64,000 bases of DNA from JANOYJ01 sp963792485 (GTDB lineage: Bacteria; Pseudomonadota; Alphaproteobacteria; Rhizobiales; Rhizobiaceae): the NCBI GenBank assembly GCA_963792485.1, contig CAWBWL010000001.1, forward strand, positions 124,001 through 188,000, given 5' to 3'. The position numbers and the translations under genes are program-made. Below are positions 43,639 to 52,636 of this stretch, one piece after another. The notes under the pieces were generated by a model. That model had not been told where the DNA came from and did not search any database. It saw nothing but the letters and a program-made list of their open reading frames with translations. Within the stretch, counting starts at the first letter, position 1. The number at the start of each line of letters is the position of its first letter.

Positions 43639-43664
43639 GAGGCCGTCCCTATCGGGGCGGCCTC
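43639..43664 (+). terminator. Hairpin after flagellin 1
   Basis: GAGGCCGTCCC (43639-43649), loop TATC, GGGGCGGCCTC (43654-43664): an 11-bp stem with one T-G pair, 30 bases after the stop. The T-tract is weak, so it may act as an mRNA-stabilising end as much as a terminator. Confidence 0.65.
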
Positions 43665-43746
43665 CTCGCATTGGGCCTCGGACCCAAGCAACGCTCACAC
43701 AAGCTTAACTCCCTAGTCTGACCGCTGATGCAGCCGGAGAGAGTGC

Positions 43747-45396
43747 GTGAACAAACAGCTTCAATCCATTGTCACGATGCTGGCAGGTCTTGGCGCACGC
43801 AGGATTGTGGCCATGCTATTGGCGGTCACCGTCATCTTTTCGGCGCTTGGCATCAGCGCCCTTTATCTCAACCGGCCGGCCTTCGAGGTTCTGTATGTCG
43901 GGCTCGACCGCGATGACGTGAACCGGATCGGCATTGCGCTCGCGGACGCCGGCATCGGATTTGACGTCGACAGCAACGGCACCAGCGTTCTCGTTGAGGC
44001 GGGACAGACGAGCCGCTCGCGCATGATCCTGGCTGAAAAGGGCCTGCCTGCGAGCTCAGGCGCGGGATATGAACTGTTCGACAATTTGGGCTCGCTCGGC
44101 CTTACTTCATTCATGCAGGAAGTGACCCGTGTGCGCGCGCTGGAAGGGGAAATCGCGCGCTCGATTCAGGCGATCAAGGGCATCAAGGCCGCGCGCGTTC
44201 ATATCGTGATGGGCGACCGCGGCGGCTTCCGCGACCGCGACCGCAAACCCACTGCGTCGGTGCTCATTCGCACAAACGAACTTGAGACAGCGCGCGCTGC
44301 CGCCGCGATCCGCCATCTTGTCGCTGCCGCGATCCCTGGCCTTGCAAGCGAGGATGTGACGGTGATGGATGACAGCGGCCAGCTCCTCGCCGCAGGCGTT
44401 GATCCGGCTTCGGGTGCGATCAGCGGCGCGCTCGACATTCAGCGGATCGTCGAGGAAGAGATCAAGCAGAACATTGTCCAGGCTATCGCCGCGCCGCTCG
44501 GCGCGTCCAACTACCGGGTCAGTGTGCGCGCTGACCTCGACACGGACAAGCGGCAAGTCGAGGAGACAATCTTTGATCCGGAATCGCGCGTGGAGCGTTC
44601 GGTTCAGATGATCAAATCCAAGGATTCCGCCACGCAGAAGTCCACATCTGAAGCGGCGGGCGTTGAGCAGAATCTGCCAGACAAGCCGGCAGCGTCCACC
44701 GAGGCGGGCCCGCAAAGCTCGGAGCAGAATGACCGTCAGGAGGAAACCACCAATTACGAGATCAATTCCAAGCGCATTTCGACCTCCAGCAATGGCTATC
44801 AGGTCAAACGCCTCTCCGTTTCAATTGTCCTGAACCGCAAGAAGATCGCGGAACTTTTGGGCGCCAACTCGCAGCCCGCCGATATCGACCAGCGCGTCGC
44901 CGACATCAGCAAGATGGCAACCACCGCCGCAGGATTTGACGAAAAGCGTGGCGACACTGTCAATGTTGTGGCGGTGGAGTTTGTCGATGAAGCGGTCGCC
45001 GACGGCGCCATCGCCCTGACAATGCTTGACCGAATGGGAGCTTACGCTGGAACGGCTATCAACGCCGCGGCCTTTGTCATTGTTTCACTGCTTGTCCTTT
45101 TTCTTGGATTCAAGCCTTTGGTGTCCGCGATCAGGGAGATACCCGCGCCGCGCATAGAGCCGGTGCTGGATGACGCGGCGGCGGCGCGTATGAGACTTGC
45201 CGCAGATGTGGATCGGCAAACTGACGGGCAACCGGCAAGGGGCGCCGACGCTCCGGTTATCCTGATGCCGCCGCCAGCGGCCACGCTTGCAACGCTCGGC
45301 CCGACGCCAAAGGAGCGTATTGAGGCGATGGTTGATCTTGATGAGGAGCGCACTGCCCAGGTTCTCAGGCGCTGGATCATGGAGGAGGCGGCTTGA
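43747..45396 (+). CDS. fliF: Flagellar MS-ring protein FliF
   Basis: 549 residues from GTG 43747, with GGAGAG just upstream. Two membrane helices (about 20-40 and 436-456) flank the periplasmic ring-building domain, which includes NRPAFEVLYVGLDRDD, LAEKGLPASSGAGYELFD, FMQEVTRVRALEGEIARSIQAIKGIKAARVHIVMG. The C-terminal tail that binds FliG ends with AQVLRRWIMEEA. The stop overlaps the start of the fliH-like gene (TGATG). Confidence 0.96.
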   Translation: MNKQLQSIVTMLAGLGARRIVAMLLAVTVIFSALGISALYLNRPAFEVLYVGLDRDDVNRIGIALADAGIGFDVDSNGTSVLVEAGQTSRSRMILAEKGLPASSGAGYELFDNLGSLGLTSFMQEVTRVRALEGEIARSIQAIKGIKAARVHIVMGDRGGFRDRDRKPTASVLIRTNELETARAAAAIRHLVAAAIPGLASEDVTVMDDSGQLLAAGVDPASGAISGALDIQRIVEEEIKQNIVQAIAAPLGASNYRVSVRADLDTDKRQVEETIFDPESRVERSVQMIKSKDSATQKSTSEAAGVEQNLPDKPAASTEAGPQSSEQNDRQEETTNYEINSKRISTSSNGYQVKRLSVSIVLNRKKIAELLGANSQPADIDQRVADISKMATTAAGFDEKRGDTVNVVAVEFVDEAVADGAIALTMLDRMGAYAGTAINAAAFVIVSLLVLFLGFKPLVSAIREIPAPRIEPVLDDAAAARMRLAADVDRQTDGQPARGADAPVILMPPPAATLATLGPTPKERIEAMVDLDEERTAQVLRRWIMEEAA

Positions 45397-46094
45397 TGGC
45401 GCATGCATTTGCAAAGCCGCAGGAGGCAGCCAGTCCATGGGCCTATGTCGCATTTGAACCCGAAAGACCGGAACCCGTCTGGGAGGCCTTTGAGCCGGAG
45501 CCCTCGCTTCGGCTGGGCTTTGCTCCCTTCGACAGCGTCACGGCGCAGACACGGGCGGAACTGTTCCAAGACGAGGAGGCCTCCAAAACAACGTCCCCAA
45601 CCGATGGCCCTGTCATAACAGAGCCAGAGCGAACTGCCCACGGCTCCGATATTGAGAGTTATGAAAATCGGCTTCGAGACCTTGAGCACTCCCATCAGAC
45701 CGAGCTCGTTCAGCTTGAAAAGAAATATGCAGTGGAACTTCTGCAAAAATTGTCGTCACAGATCGAAGCTCTGGGCGGCGATCTTGGAAGGGACATTGGC
45801 GCCCGGCTGACCCGACTTCTCGCGCCTGTGCTCATGGACCATGCCCGCAAATCCAGCATGGCGGCGCTGACGCGGGATTTGCAGCGTATCCTGTCTTCAT
45901 CAGACATAGCGAAACTCACGCTCAGCGGTCCGGCAGAGCTGCTCGATAAGGTTCAGGAGGCACTGGGCGACTCCGCCTCCCGGTTACAAGTTTGCCAGAA
46001 CGACGCTGCCGATGTGACGGTCCAGATCGATCGCGAAGTCCTTGCCACAAAGCTTTCAGGCTGGGCCGCCGTCCTCAAGGAGGTCGTCGCATGA
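45396..46094 (+). CDS. fliH: FliH-like flagellar export protein
   Basis: 232 residues. Proline/Glu-rich N-terminus, then a coiled-coil (~90-125: YENRLRDLEHSHQTELVQLEKKYAVELLQKL) and a C-terminal domain, LTLSGPAELLDKVQEALGDSA...VTVQIDREVLATKLSGW, in the FliH/SctL style. FliH regulates the ATPase FliI. Assigned by architecture and its place between fliF and motB; sequence similarity in this family is low. Confidence 0.75.
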   Translation: MAHAFAKPQEAASPWAYVAFEPERPEPVWEAFEPEPSLRLGFAPFDSVTAQTRAELFQDEEASKTTSPTDGPVITEPERTAHGSDIESYENRLRDLEHSHQTELVQLEKKYAVELLQKLSSQIEALGGDLGRDIGARLTRLLAPVLMDHARKSSMAALTRDLQRILSSSDIAKLTLSGPAELLDKVQEALGDSASRLQVCQNDAADVTVQIDREVLATKLSGWAAVLKEVVA

Positions 46095-47338
46095 TTGGCG
46101 AAAACCAGCGGCCTGAAATCATCATCATCAAGCGCGGCGGCGAAGGCGAGGAAGGCCATCACGGCGGCGCCTGGAAGATCGCCTTTGCCGATTTCATGAC
46201 GGCCATGATGGCGCTGTTTCTGGTGCTGTGGCTGGTGAATGCGGCCAATGAAGAAACCAAGAAGGCGGTCGCCAGCTATTTCAATCCGGTCAAGCTCGTT
46301 GACCGGAACCAGAGCAGGAAAGGGCTGGACGAACAAAGCGGAGGGCCTTCCCAAGGCGAGGAGAGCGGGGCCAGCGCGACCTTGCCCTCTGAGAAGCCCG
46401 CAGGTACGCAAGCCCCTGAAACACCGCCTGGCTCTGATGGGGCATTCTTCAAAGACCCTTTCGCGTCACTTGAAGAAATCGCGGATGCGGAAGACAAAAG
46501 GCAGGCCGCAGGCAAGTCCGGCGGCGGCGACCACACGAGCCAGATCGAGGGAGAAACCGATCCTTTCCCTGATCCATTCGACCCAAAGCCAGTCTTAAAA
46601 GTTCCGGGCGCCGAACAGATTTCGAGTGCGCGACCGCAGGCAATGCCTTTGCCGCAATTGCCCTCTGAACAAAGCGCGGGCAAGAGCGGGCATCCGGATG
46701 CAGGCACGGCAGAAGCTGTCTCCATCGAGCCAGCCCAGCCTGCGCCGCCGGGCGAGAAGACCGCTTCGACCGGCGGGAATCATGAGGACCAAAAGCCAGT
46801 GGTGACAAAGGAAACAGGGAGTCAGCAAAAGAGCGGCGACGAGTCCAAAGAGGAGCGTCAGCGCAGAATTGAAGCGCTGTCCAAAACGATCTTGAAGGAC
46901 ATTGAATCAGAGATCGCGATTGCCTTTGCTGACGCGGAAACGATGAGCAGGGCGCTGACGGTGAAGGCTGTGGAGGACGGCGTTCTCATTTCAGTGACCG
47001 ATGTTCTCAACTACCCGATGTTTGAAGTCGGCTCGGCCGTGCCCCGCGGCCAAATCGTGCTGGCGATGGAAAAGATCGGCCAGGTTCTCGCCAAGCAGTC
47101 AGGACCCTTGCGCATATATGGCCATACAGATGCGCGGCAGTACAGATCCGGCTCAGGCGACAATTGGCAGCTCTCCTCGCAGCGCGCCCTGGCCGCCTAT
47201 TATATGCTGGGGCGCGCAGGGCTGGACGAAAGACGCGTGACGCAAGTCACCGGATTTGCCGACCGGGAACTGCGCGAGGCTGGCAGCCCGAATGCTGATG
47301 TGAACCGGCGCATTGAACTTCTTCTGGAAGTGAAGTGA
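46091..47338 (+). CDS. motB: Flagellar stator protein MotB
   Basis: 415 residues. One membrane helix with the proton-binding Asp in WKIAFADFMTAMMALFLVLW (~28-47). A long acidic/proline linker (~70-240) is typical of rhizobia. The OmpA-like peptidoglycan-binding domain ends the protein: LRIYGHTDARQYRSGSGDNWQLSSQRALAAYYML. It pairs with MotA (32028-32897). ATG 46091 overlaps the fliH stop and motC follows by overlap. Confidence 0.95.
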   Translation: MIGENQRPEIIIIKRGGEGEEGHHGGAWKIAFADFMTAMMALFLVLWLVNAANEETKKAVASYFNPVKLVDRNQSRKGLDEQSGGPSQGEESGASATLPSEKPAGTQAPETPPGSDGAFFKDPFASLEEIADAEDKRQAAGKSGGGDHTSQIEGETDPFPDPFDPKPVLKVPGAEQISSARPQAMPLPQLPSEQSAGKSGHPDAGTAEAVSIEPAQPAPPGEKTASTGGNHEDQKPVVTKETGSQQKSGDESKEERQRRIEALSKTILKDIESEIAIAFADAETMSRALTVKAVEDGVLISVTDVLNYPMFEVGSAVPRGQIVLAMEKIGQVLAKQSGPLRIYGHTDARQYRSGSGDNWQLSSQRALAAYYMLGRAGLDERRVTQVTGFADRELREAGSPNADVNRRIELLLEVK

Positions 47339-48534
47339 TGCGCCGAGCAGCACTTCTCGTTGCGATGCTGACCGCTTCGCCCTTTGCGCAAGCCGCAAAT
47401 GTCGTCGAGGCGCTGGATCCCGCCCAGACGCTGAATGCCTTGCAGCGGGTTCAGGATGCGATAGCGGCAGGCGACGCCAAGGCATTGCCGTTACAGGCGG
47501 AACTCATCGCCATGATGGACAGAAGCTTCTCCGCCTCGCTCAACCCGGGAAACAACCACACAGTGGAGATGGAGCTTTTCCTTGCCTATGCCCTGGCTGG
47601 CGGCAATCGCTCGGTTTTTGCGTCTTATGTCAAACGCGCTGATCTGGAGCCTGACGACAAAGAGCTGGCTGACGCGATTTCAGCCTATGTCGATGGCGAT
47701 GTGGACAAGGCGCAGGCGCAGTTTGAGAAGGTCGAGGCGCAAACATTGAGTCCGCGGCTGGCGCCCTTGGTGGCGCTCGCCAAAGGCACTGCGAATCTTC
47801 GCAAGGACGCCAAGGCGGCCATTCGCAACTTTGATCTTGCGCGTCTGATGGCGCCGGGCACGCTCGTTGAAGAGGTGGCGCTGCGCCGGACAGTTTCATT
47901 GGAAGCTGCCAGCGGCAATGGAATGCAGTTTCTGAAGGCAGCTGAACAGTATGCGCGGCGTTTCATTCTCTCGCCATACGCGGCGCAGTTCGCTGAAGCG
48001 TTCGTCACCGGCGTCGTCAGCATGGATGAAACCATTCCCGACGCATCGATCGCCGGCGTCCTCAGCGCCATTCCATCAGAAAGGAGAACCGCGCTCTATC
48101 TTCGCTTGACGCGTCAGGCGGTGATTGCCGGACGTTTGCCGCGGGCGGCATTTGCTGCGACCGAGGCGCTCAAGGATGACGCTCTGACGAAAGACAAGGC
48201 ACGCGGCGCACAGGTCGGGCTTTACGCCATCATACCTGATCTCACCCGCGGACAGGCAGCGCAGACAAGGGAGAGGCTGAACGCCGTTGATGTTGCGCTG
48301 CTGCCAATGGAAGACCGGCCTTTGCTGAAGGCGGCGCGGCAGATCGTGGAAGCCATCGCACAGCCGTTTGAAGTTATGGAGGCGCCCGCCAGTCTGTCTC
48401 CCGCCGCAGAGCGCGCATCTGCCGGCACCGCAGACACACCGGCAAACGCGCAGGCCGATCCCATTGATCAGATGATCGCAACGAACAAGCAGAAGCTGGC
48501 CGCCATCAGCGCGCTTCTGGAGGCTGCCAGATGA
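47338..48534 (+). CDS. motC: Chemotaxis/motility protein MotC
   Basis: 398 residues. Periplasmic protein of rhizobial motors that binds MotB; signal peptide ends near PFAQAANV. The mature protein is helical and repeat-like: NHTVEMELFLAYALAGGNRSVFASYVKRADL, AKGTANLRKDAKAAIRNFDLARLMAPGTLVEEVALRRTVSL and AEQYARRFILSPYAAQFAEAF are characteristic. Its chaperone MotE is encoded at 39939. Confidence 0.9.
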   Translation: MRRAALLVAMLTASPFAQAANVVEALDPAQTLNALQRVQDAIAAGDAKALPLQAELIAMMDRSFSASLNPGNNHTVEMELFLAYALAGGNRSVFASYVKRADLEPDDKELADAISAYVDGDVDKAQAQFEKVEAQTLSPRLAPLVALAKGTANLRKDAKAAIRNFDLARLMAPGTLVEEVALRRTVSLEAASGNGMQFLKAAEQYARRFILSPYAAQFAEAFVTGVVSMDETIPDASIAGVLSAIPSERRTALYLRLTRQAVIAGRLPRAAFAATEALKDDALTKDKARGAQVGLYAIIPDLTRGQAAQTRERLNAVDVALLPMEDRPLLKAARQIVEAIAQPFEVMEAPASLSPAAERASAGTADTPANAQADPIDQMIATNKQKLAAISALLEAAR

Positions 48535-50381
48535 ACCGCATCGCCCTTCCAGGTGTTGTCAGTGATATCTTATCACACATGAAAAAGCAGACTGGCCATG
48601 ATGCGCCACGCCTTGCTGATTTTCAGGCACTGCTTGAAGGCAAGCCCGTTTTGCCGGAAAGGCTGGCAAGCGGCCTGACCGCCTATGGCAAAGGAGAAAC
48701 CGCCACTATCGGCAAGCACGCCTCCTCAAGGCCAGCGCTCGGTGCGCTCGAGTTCCGATTGGCCAGGTCGGCCACCGAACCCTCAAAATTGGGCGCGTCT
48801 TTGTCAATTGGGCTGGAAGGGGACGTTGAATGCGACAAGGTGAACGACACAGGCTTGGCGCCTGAGCGCGTTTCGGAACCGGGGCAAGCGCTTGTTGTTG
48901 CCGTCGCGCCGATCGGCGGCCAACTTTTCATGGCGCCGCCGCCCGGTGCTTTGACGAAGGGGGTAGAATCGCCGGAAGCTTTCCCCGGAGAGATGCGCGC
49001 ATGCAGGGCCCCAGAGATGCCCGTTAGCGAACCCGGTGGAATTGAAGGCATCCGCCCTTCGGAAAAGATCGCTTTGGCGCACCCCGTGAAGATTTTGAAT
49101 GGCTCCGCTGGCGTAAGCGAAGACTTACTTGAATCTGATCCGCTAGGGCGTGTTTCGGGAGGTGAAGTCCCGGTCGCGACGGGCGAAGATCCGGCTGTGC
49201 AACCGCTGGAGCATGAAGCCGTCACCGTCAAGCTCGCTGTCGAAGGCGCGGAAATCAGTCCGGATGCACATGTCTTCGCGGGACCTGAATACCTGCGACT
49301 GGACAACCGCATCCGCGAGTATCAATCCACGCCAGCTTCTGCAAAGACCGCATCAGTTACTGGAACGCTCCCAATAGTTGAACGGCAACAACATACTGGA
49401 GTCGCCACGTTTATCGCCAGCGCGCCGCCGCCGTCCTTCATGCGCAAATTGCCGGACAACTCCGCGCCGCCGCAGCATATGGAGCCACGCGGCGGTGCTG
49501 GCGGCGCGGACAGGCAACCTGCGCCGCTGGCAATTCCGGAACCGGACATGGCGCTTATGCAACAAGAACAGACGCGTTCAGGTGAGGCAGAACCTTCTCC
49601 ACAGCCTCTTGTGCGCCGGCCGGACGCTTTGTCACAAATGCCCCTGGCGCCCACCCAATCAAAACGGAATTCCGGAACGGCAGATGACTCAGATGCCTTG
49701 AGTGAGGCGCAGGACGGCCGGTTGCACCCGTTAACTTCGTCCAGAGCGGAAAGGCGAATCTCGCGTTCTCAAGAGAAGATGCTGGATACGGCGCCGGCAG
49801 GCCCGCCAATACTGGCCGCTGCCACTCAAATTGCCGATTATACCGTGACAATGCGGAACGAAGCAAACCCAGCCGTAACACTCACTCTCAACGGTCAGAA
49901 CATTGCAACGGAAGTGGCAAAACTGAGTGCGGAACTTGCGGCCCCGCCTGTGTTTCGCAACGAGGCGGAGGAGATACGGGCCGAGCTTCGCGGACGGCTG
50001 AAATCCGTGCGGATAAAACTCCAGCCCGAAAGTCTGGGAGAGGTCTCCATCAATGTGCATAGTCTGCAGGCTGGGCTGAGGGTTGAGGTGCGCGTGCAAA
50101 ACGATGACGCCGGAAAAGCCCTCTTGCGGGAAATCGACGGGATCGCCGACGTGCTTTCAGGCATGGGTTTGGCCATAGAGCAGTTCACCCTGACTGCCCC
50201 TGGCGGCGGCATCACAGTGGTTCATGCGTCTGCGCAACAGACCGGCAATTCCGTCCCCGATAGCCAGAGCGAGCGCTTCCGGGACCCCCCGGCACAGAGA
50301 GACGACCCCAAATCGCCGGAGAGACATAAACCTGAGTTCGATGAGACAAACGGGAGCAAAGCGCTCGGTATCTACATTTAG
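48531..50381 (+). CDS. fliK: Flagellar hook-length control protein FliK (MotD)
   Basis: 616 residues. Most of the protein is low-complexity, Pro/Glu/Ser-rich and disordered, as expected of a molecular ruler. The conserved C-terminal domain (~480-580) has ELRGRLKSVRIKLQPESLGEVSINVHSLQAGLRVEVRVQ, the FliK/Flg_hook signature. In rhizobia the gene after motC is called motD and has been shown to be FliK-like. Overlaps motC by 4 bases. Confidence 0.88.
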   Translation: MNRIALPGVVSDILSHMKKQTGHDAPRLADFQALLEGKPVLPERLASGLTAYGKGETATIGKHASSRPALGALEFRLARSATEPSKLGASLSIGLEGDVECDKVNDTGLAPERVSEPGQALVVAVAPIGGQLFMAPPPGALTKGVESPEAFPGEMRACRAPEMPVSEPGGIEGIRPSEKIALAHPVKILNGSAGVSEDLLESDPLGRVSGGEVPVATGEDPAVQPLEHEAVTVKLAVEGAEISPDAHVFAGPEYLRLDNRIREYQSTPASAKTASVTGTLPIVERQQHTGVATFIASAPPPSFMRKLPDNSAPPQHMEPRGGAGGADRQPAPLAIPEPDMALMQQEQTRSGEAEPSPQPLVRRPDALSQMPLAPTQSKRNSGTADDSDALSEAQDGRLHPLTSSRAERRISRSQEKMLDTAPAGPPILAAATQIADYTVTMRNEANPAVTLTLNGQNIATEVAKLSAELAAPPVFRNEAEEIRAELRGRLKSVRIKLQPESLGEVSINVHSLQAGLRVEVRVQNDDAGKALLREIDGIADVLSGMGLAIEQFTLTAPGGGITVVHASAQQTGNSVPDSQSERFRDPPAQRDDPKSPERHKPEFDETNGSKALGIYI

Positions 50382-50543
50382 CGTTGCCGCCAAATAAATA
50401 ATCTATAGGTTGCAAAATTCGCGCGCTGCTGCGACAGCAACTAAAACTTGCACATTCTCACATGCGAAATCTCGCAGTTGCCGCTGAATCCACGCAACAG
50501 TTACGCACAAGTCCGGCGGAACTATTGATTCGGGGCAATCCAG
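50382..50543 (+). promoter_or_regulatory. Upstream region of ftcR
   Basis: 162 bases without a gene and more AT-rich than the flanking genes, especially 50390-50470. It probably carries the ftcR promoter, since ftcR controls later flagellar genes and needs its own expression. No clear boxes or repeats were identified. Confidence 0.4.
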
Positions 50544-51221
50544 ATGATCGTTGTTGTAGACGAAAGAGATCTCGTTTTGGAAGGCTATACTTCGCTTTTC
50601 CGACGGGAAGGTTTCATCAGCACAGGTTTTTGCACAGATAAATTTCAAGACTGGTTTGATACAGCTTCAGATTCGGACCTGAAGTCTGTGGGCGCTTGTC
50701 TGATCGGCAATATACAGCCAGGGAAATTTTCGCCCAGCAGTCTGCGCAAAAAGACGGGCGCGCCGGTGATAGCACTTGTTGAACAGAGCTCTCTGGAGCA
50801 GACCCTTCAACTATTTGATGCAGGCGTCGACGATGTTCTGAGGAAGCCAGTGCATGTGCGCGAGATATTGAAACGCATTTCTGTCATTGGCCAGCGCAAC
50901 AACGGCCCTCGGAGCGGCGGGGAGTCCCACTCCCGGGTCAAGATATTTTTCGACGGCCGCGATGTCGAAATAGATGACAAGGTGTTTCCCCTGCCGCGCC
51001 GCGAACGGCGCATATTGGAATATCTTGCGTCGGTCGGCGGACGGCGCGTGGACAAGGGGCAGATATTCTCCGCCGTCTACAGCGTGTTCGACGAGGCCGT
51101 CGATGAAAGCGTGCTCGACAGCCATATCAGCAAGCTGCGCAAGAAGCTGCGCGCAGCGCTTGGCTATGATCCAGTCGATTCACAAAGGTTTCTTGGGTAC
51201 CGGCTTGTTCTGCGTCCGTGA
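50544..51221 (+). CDS. ftcR: Flagellar transcriptional regulator FtcR (Rem-type orphan OmpR regulator)
   Basis: 225 residues. The N-terminal receiver-like domain lacks the phospho-acceptor Asp: the expected site reads ACLIGNI, and only the late LRKP Lys is retained. The C-terminal OmpR-type winged helix has LPRRERRILEYLASVGG and VDESVLDSHISKLRKKLRAALG. In Brucella, FtcR activates flagellar genes; in Sinorhizobium the homologue Rem does so. Position between fliK and flgE is conserved. Confidence 0.92.
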   Translation: MIVVVDERDLVLEGYTSLFRREGFISTGFCTDKFQDWFDTASDSDLKSVGACLIGNIQPGKFSPSSLRKKTGAPVIALVEQSSLEQTLQLFDAGVDDVLRKPVHVREILKRISVIGQRNNGPRSGGESHSRVKIFFDGRDVEIDDKVFPLPRRERRILEYLASVGGRRVDKGQIFSAVYSVFDEAVDESVLDSHISKLRKKLRAALGYDPVDSQRFLGYRLVLRP

Positions 51222-51293
51222 CCAAGTCCCGTTCGAGCCTCGCGCAAGTTTGCACTGATAGGCTTGCCCCATAACCAACGGAGATGAGTTTCC

Positions 51294-52568
51294 ATGAGCA
51301 TTGGCGGCATGATGCGCACGAGCATTTCTGGCATGCAGGCCCAGTCGAACCGTCTGTCGGCAGTGGCGGACAACATCGCCAACTCCGATACCAATGGCTA
51401 CAAGCGCCTGCGGACCGACTTCTCCTCAATGGTGTTGTCGAGCGGGGGCGGCCGCATGGCATCGGGGGCGATGTCCTCCGCTGGCGGGGTGCTGACCAGC
51501 ACGCGCCAGCTCGTCTCGCAGCAAGGCTCGTTTGAGCCAAGCTCTTCAACGACCGATCTTGCCATTCAGGGAAACGGGTTTTTCGTGGTCCAGGATGGCT
51601 CCGGCACGCCGTATTTCACCCGCGCCGGTTCATTTGTTCCCGACAGCAATGGCACGCTTGTCAATGCGTCTGGATATTACCTTTTGGGCTACAGCCTGAA
51701 CAACGGTGCTGCGAATGCGGTCGCCAATGGCTTTGCTGGCCTTCAGCCCGTATCCATAGCCGGCTCAGCACTGATTGCCACGGCAACGACTGAGGGTTCG
51801 TTCGCCGCAAATCTTCCGGCGGATGCGGCGGTTTCAGCGGCCGCGCTTCCTTCGGCGAACACGGCTGCTTCAGCTTACACCAACAAGTCCTCGCTGCTTG
51901 CCTATGACAATCTCGGCCGCGGCGTCGTCCTTGATGTCTATATGACCAAAACAGCGGCGGAAACCTGGGAAGTCTCGATCTTCAACCAGGCTGACGCTGC
52001 CACGGGCGGCGGCTTCCCCTATGCAAGCGGACCGCTTGCCACACAGACTCTGAATTTTTCGCCGGCGAACGGCATGCTGACGCCGGCCAGCGCGACGAAT
52101 ATTTCGCTGACCGTTCCTGGCGGCAGCGCAATGACCATCGACATGGCAAACATGACGCAGCTGGCGACAAGCTTCACAGTCTCGGACGCGGACACCAATG
52201 GCAACCCGCCCTCCGGGATAGAGCAGGTCGATATCAGCGATGACGGCACGCTCTATGCGCGCTATGGCGACGGCTCCTACAGGGCGCTTTACAAAATACC
52301 GCTTGCGACGGTCACCAGCCCGGACCAGATGACGGCGCTGACCGGCACAGTCTTTGCCCCCAGTCCCGAGTCCGGCGCGGTGACCATCGGCTTTGCCGAT
52401 GAGGGCGCTTTTGGCAAGATCATCTCGTCATCGCTCGAGCAATCCAATGTCGATATCGCCGACGAGCTGACCAGCATGATCCAGTCGCAGCGCAGCTACA
52501 CGGCGAATTCGAAAGTATTCCAGACCGGGTCCGAGCTGATGGACGTTGTCGTTAATCTGAAGCGATAG
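51294..52568 (+). CDS. flgE: Flagellar hook protein FlgE
   Basis: 424 residues. Hook subunit with SGMQAQSNRLSAVADNIANSDTNGYKRLR at the N-terminus, an LAIQGNGFFVVQDGSGTPYFTRAGSF block, and the axial C-terminal SLEQSNVDIADELTSMIQSQRSYTANSKVFQT. The central domain is long and Ala/Thr-rich, as in rhizobial FlgE. Follows ftcR by 72 bases. Confidence 0.95.
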   Translation: MSIGGMMRTSISGMQAQSNRLSAVADNIANSDTNGYKRLRTDFSSMVLSSGGGRMASGAMSSAGGVLTSTRQLVSQQGSFEPSSSTTDLAIQGNGFFVVQDGSGTPYFTRAGSFVPDSNGTLVNASGYYLLGYSLNNGAANAVANGFAGLQPVSIAGSALIATATTEGSFAANLPADAAVSAAALPSANTAASAYTNKSSLLAYDNLGRGVVLDVYMTKTAAETWEVSIFNQADAATGGGFPYASGPLATQTLNFSPANGMLTPASATNISLTVPGGSAMTIDMANMTQLATSFTVSDADTNGNPPSGIEQVDISDDGTLYARYGDGSYRALYKIPLATVTSPDQMTALTGTVFAPSPESGAVTIGFADEGAFGKIISSSLEQSNVDIADELTSMIQSQRSYTANSKVFQTGSELMDVVVNLKR

Positions 52569-52636
52569 GCACAACATAAAGCGCGCCGCGGGGCGGGACG
52601 ATCCTGACGATTTGATGGGGTAGCACGGGGAAAACA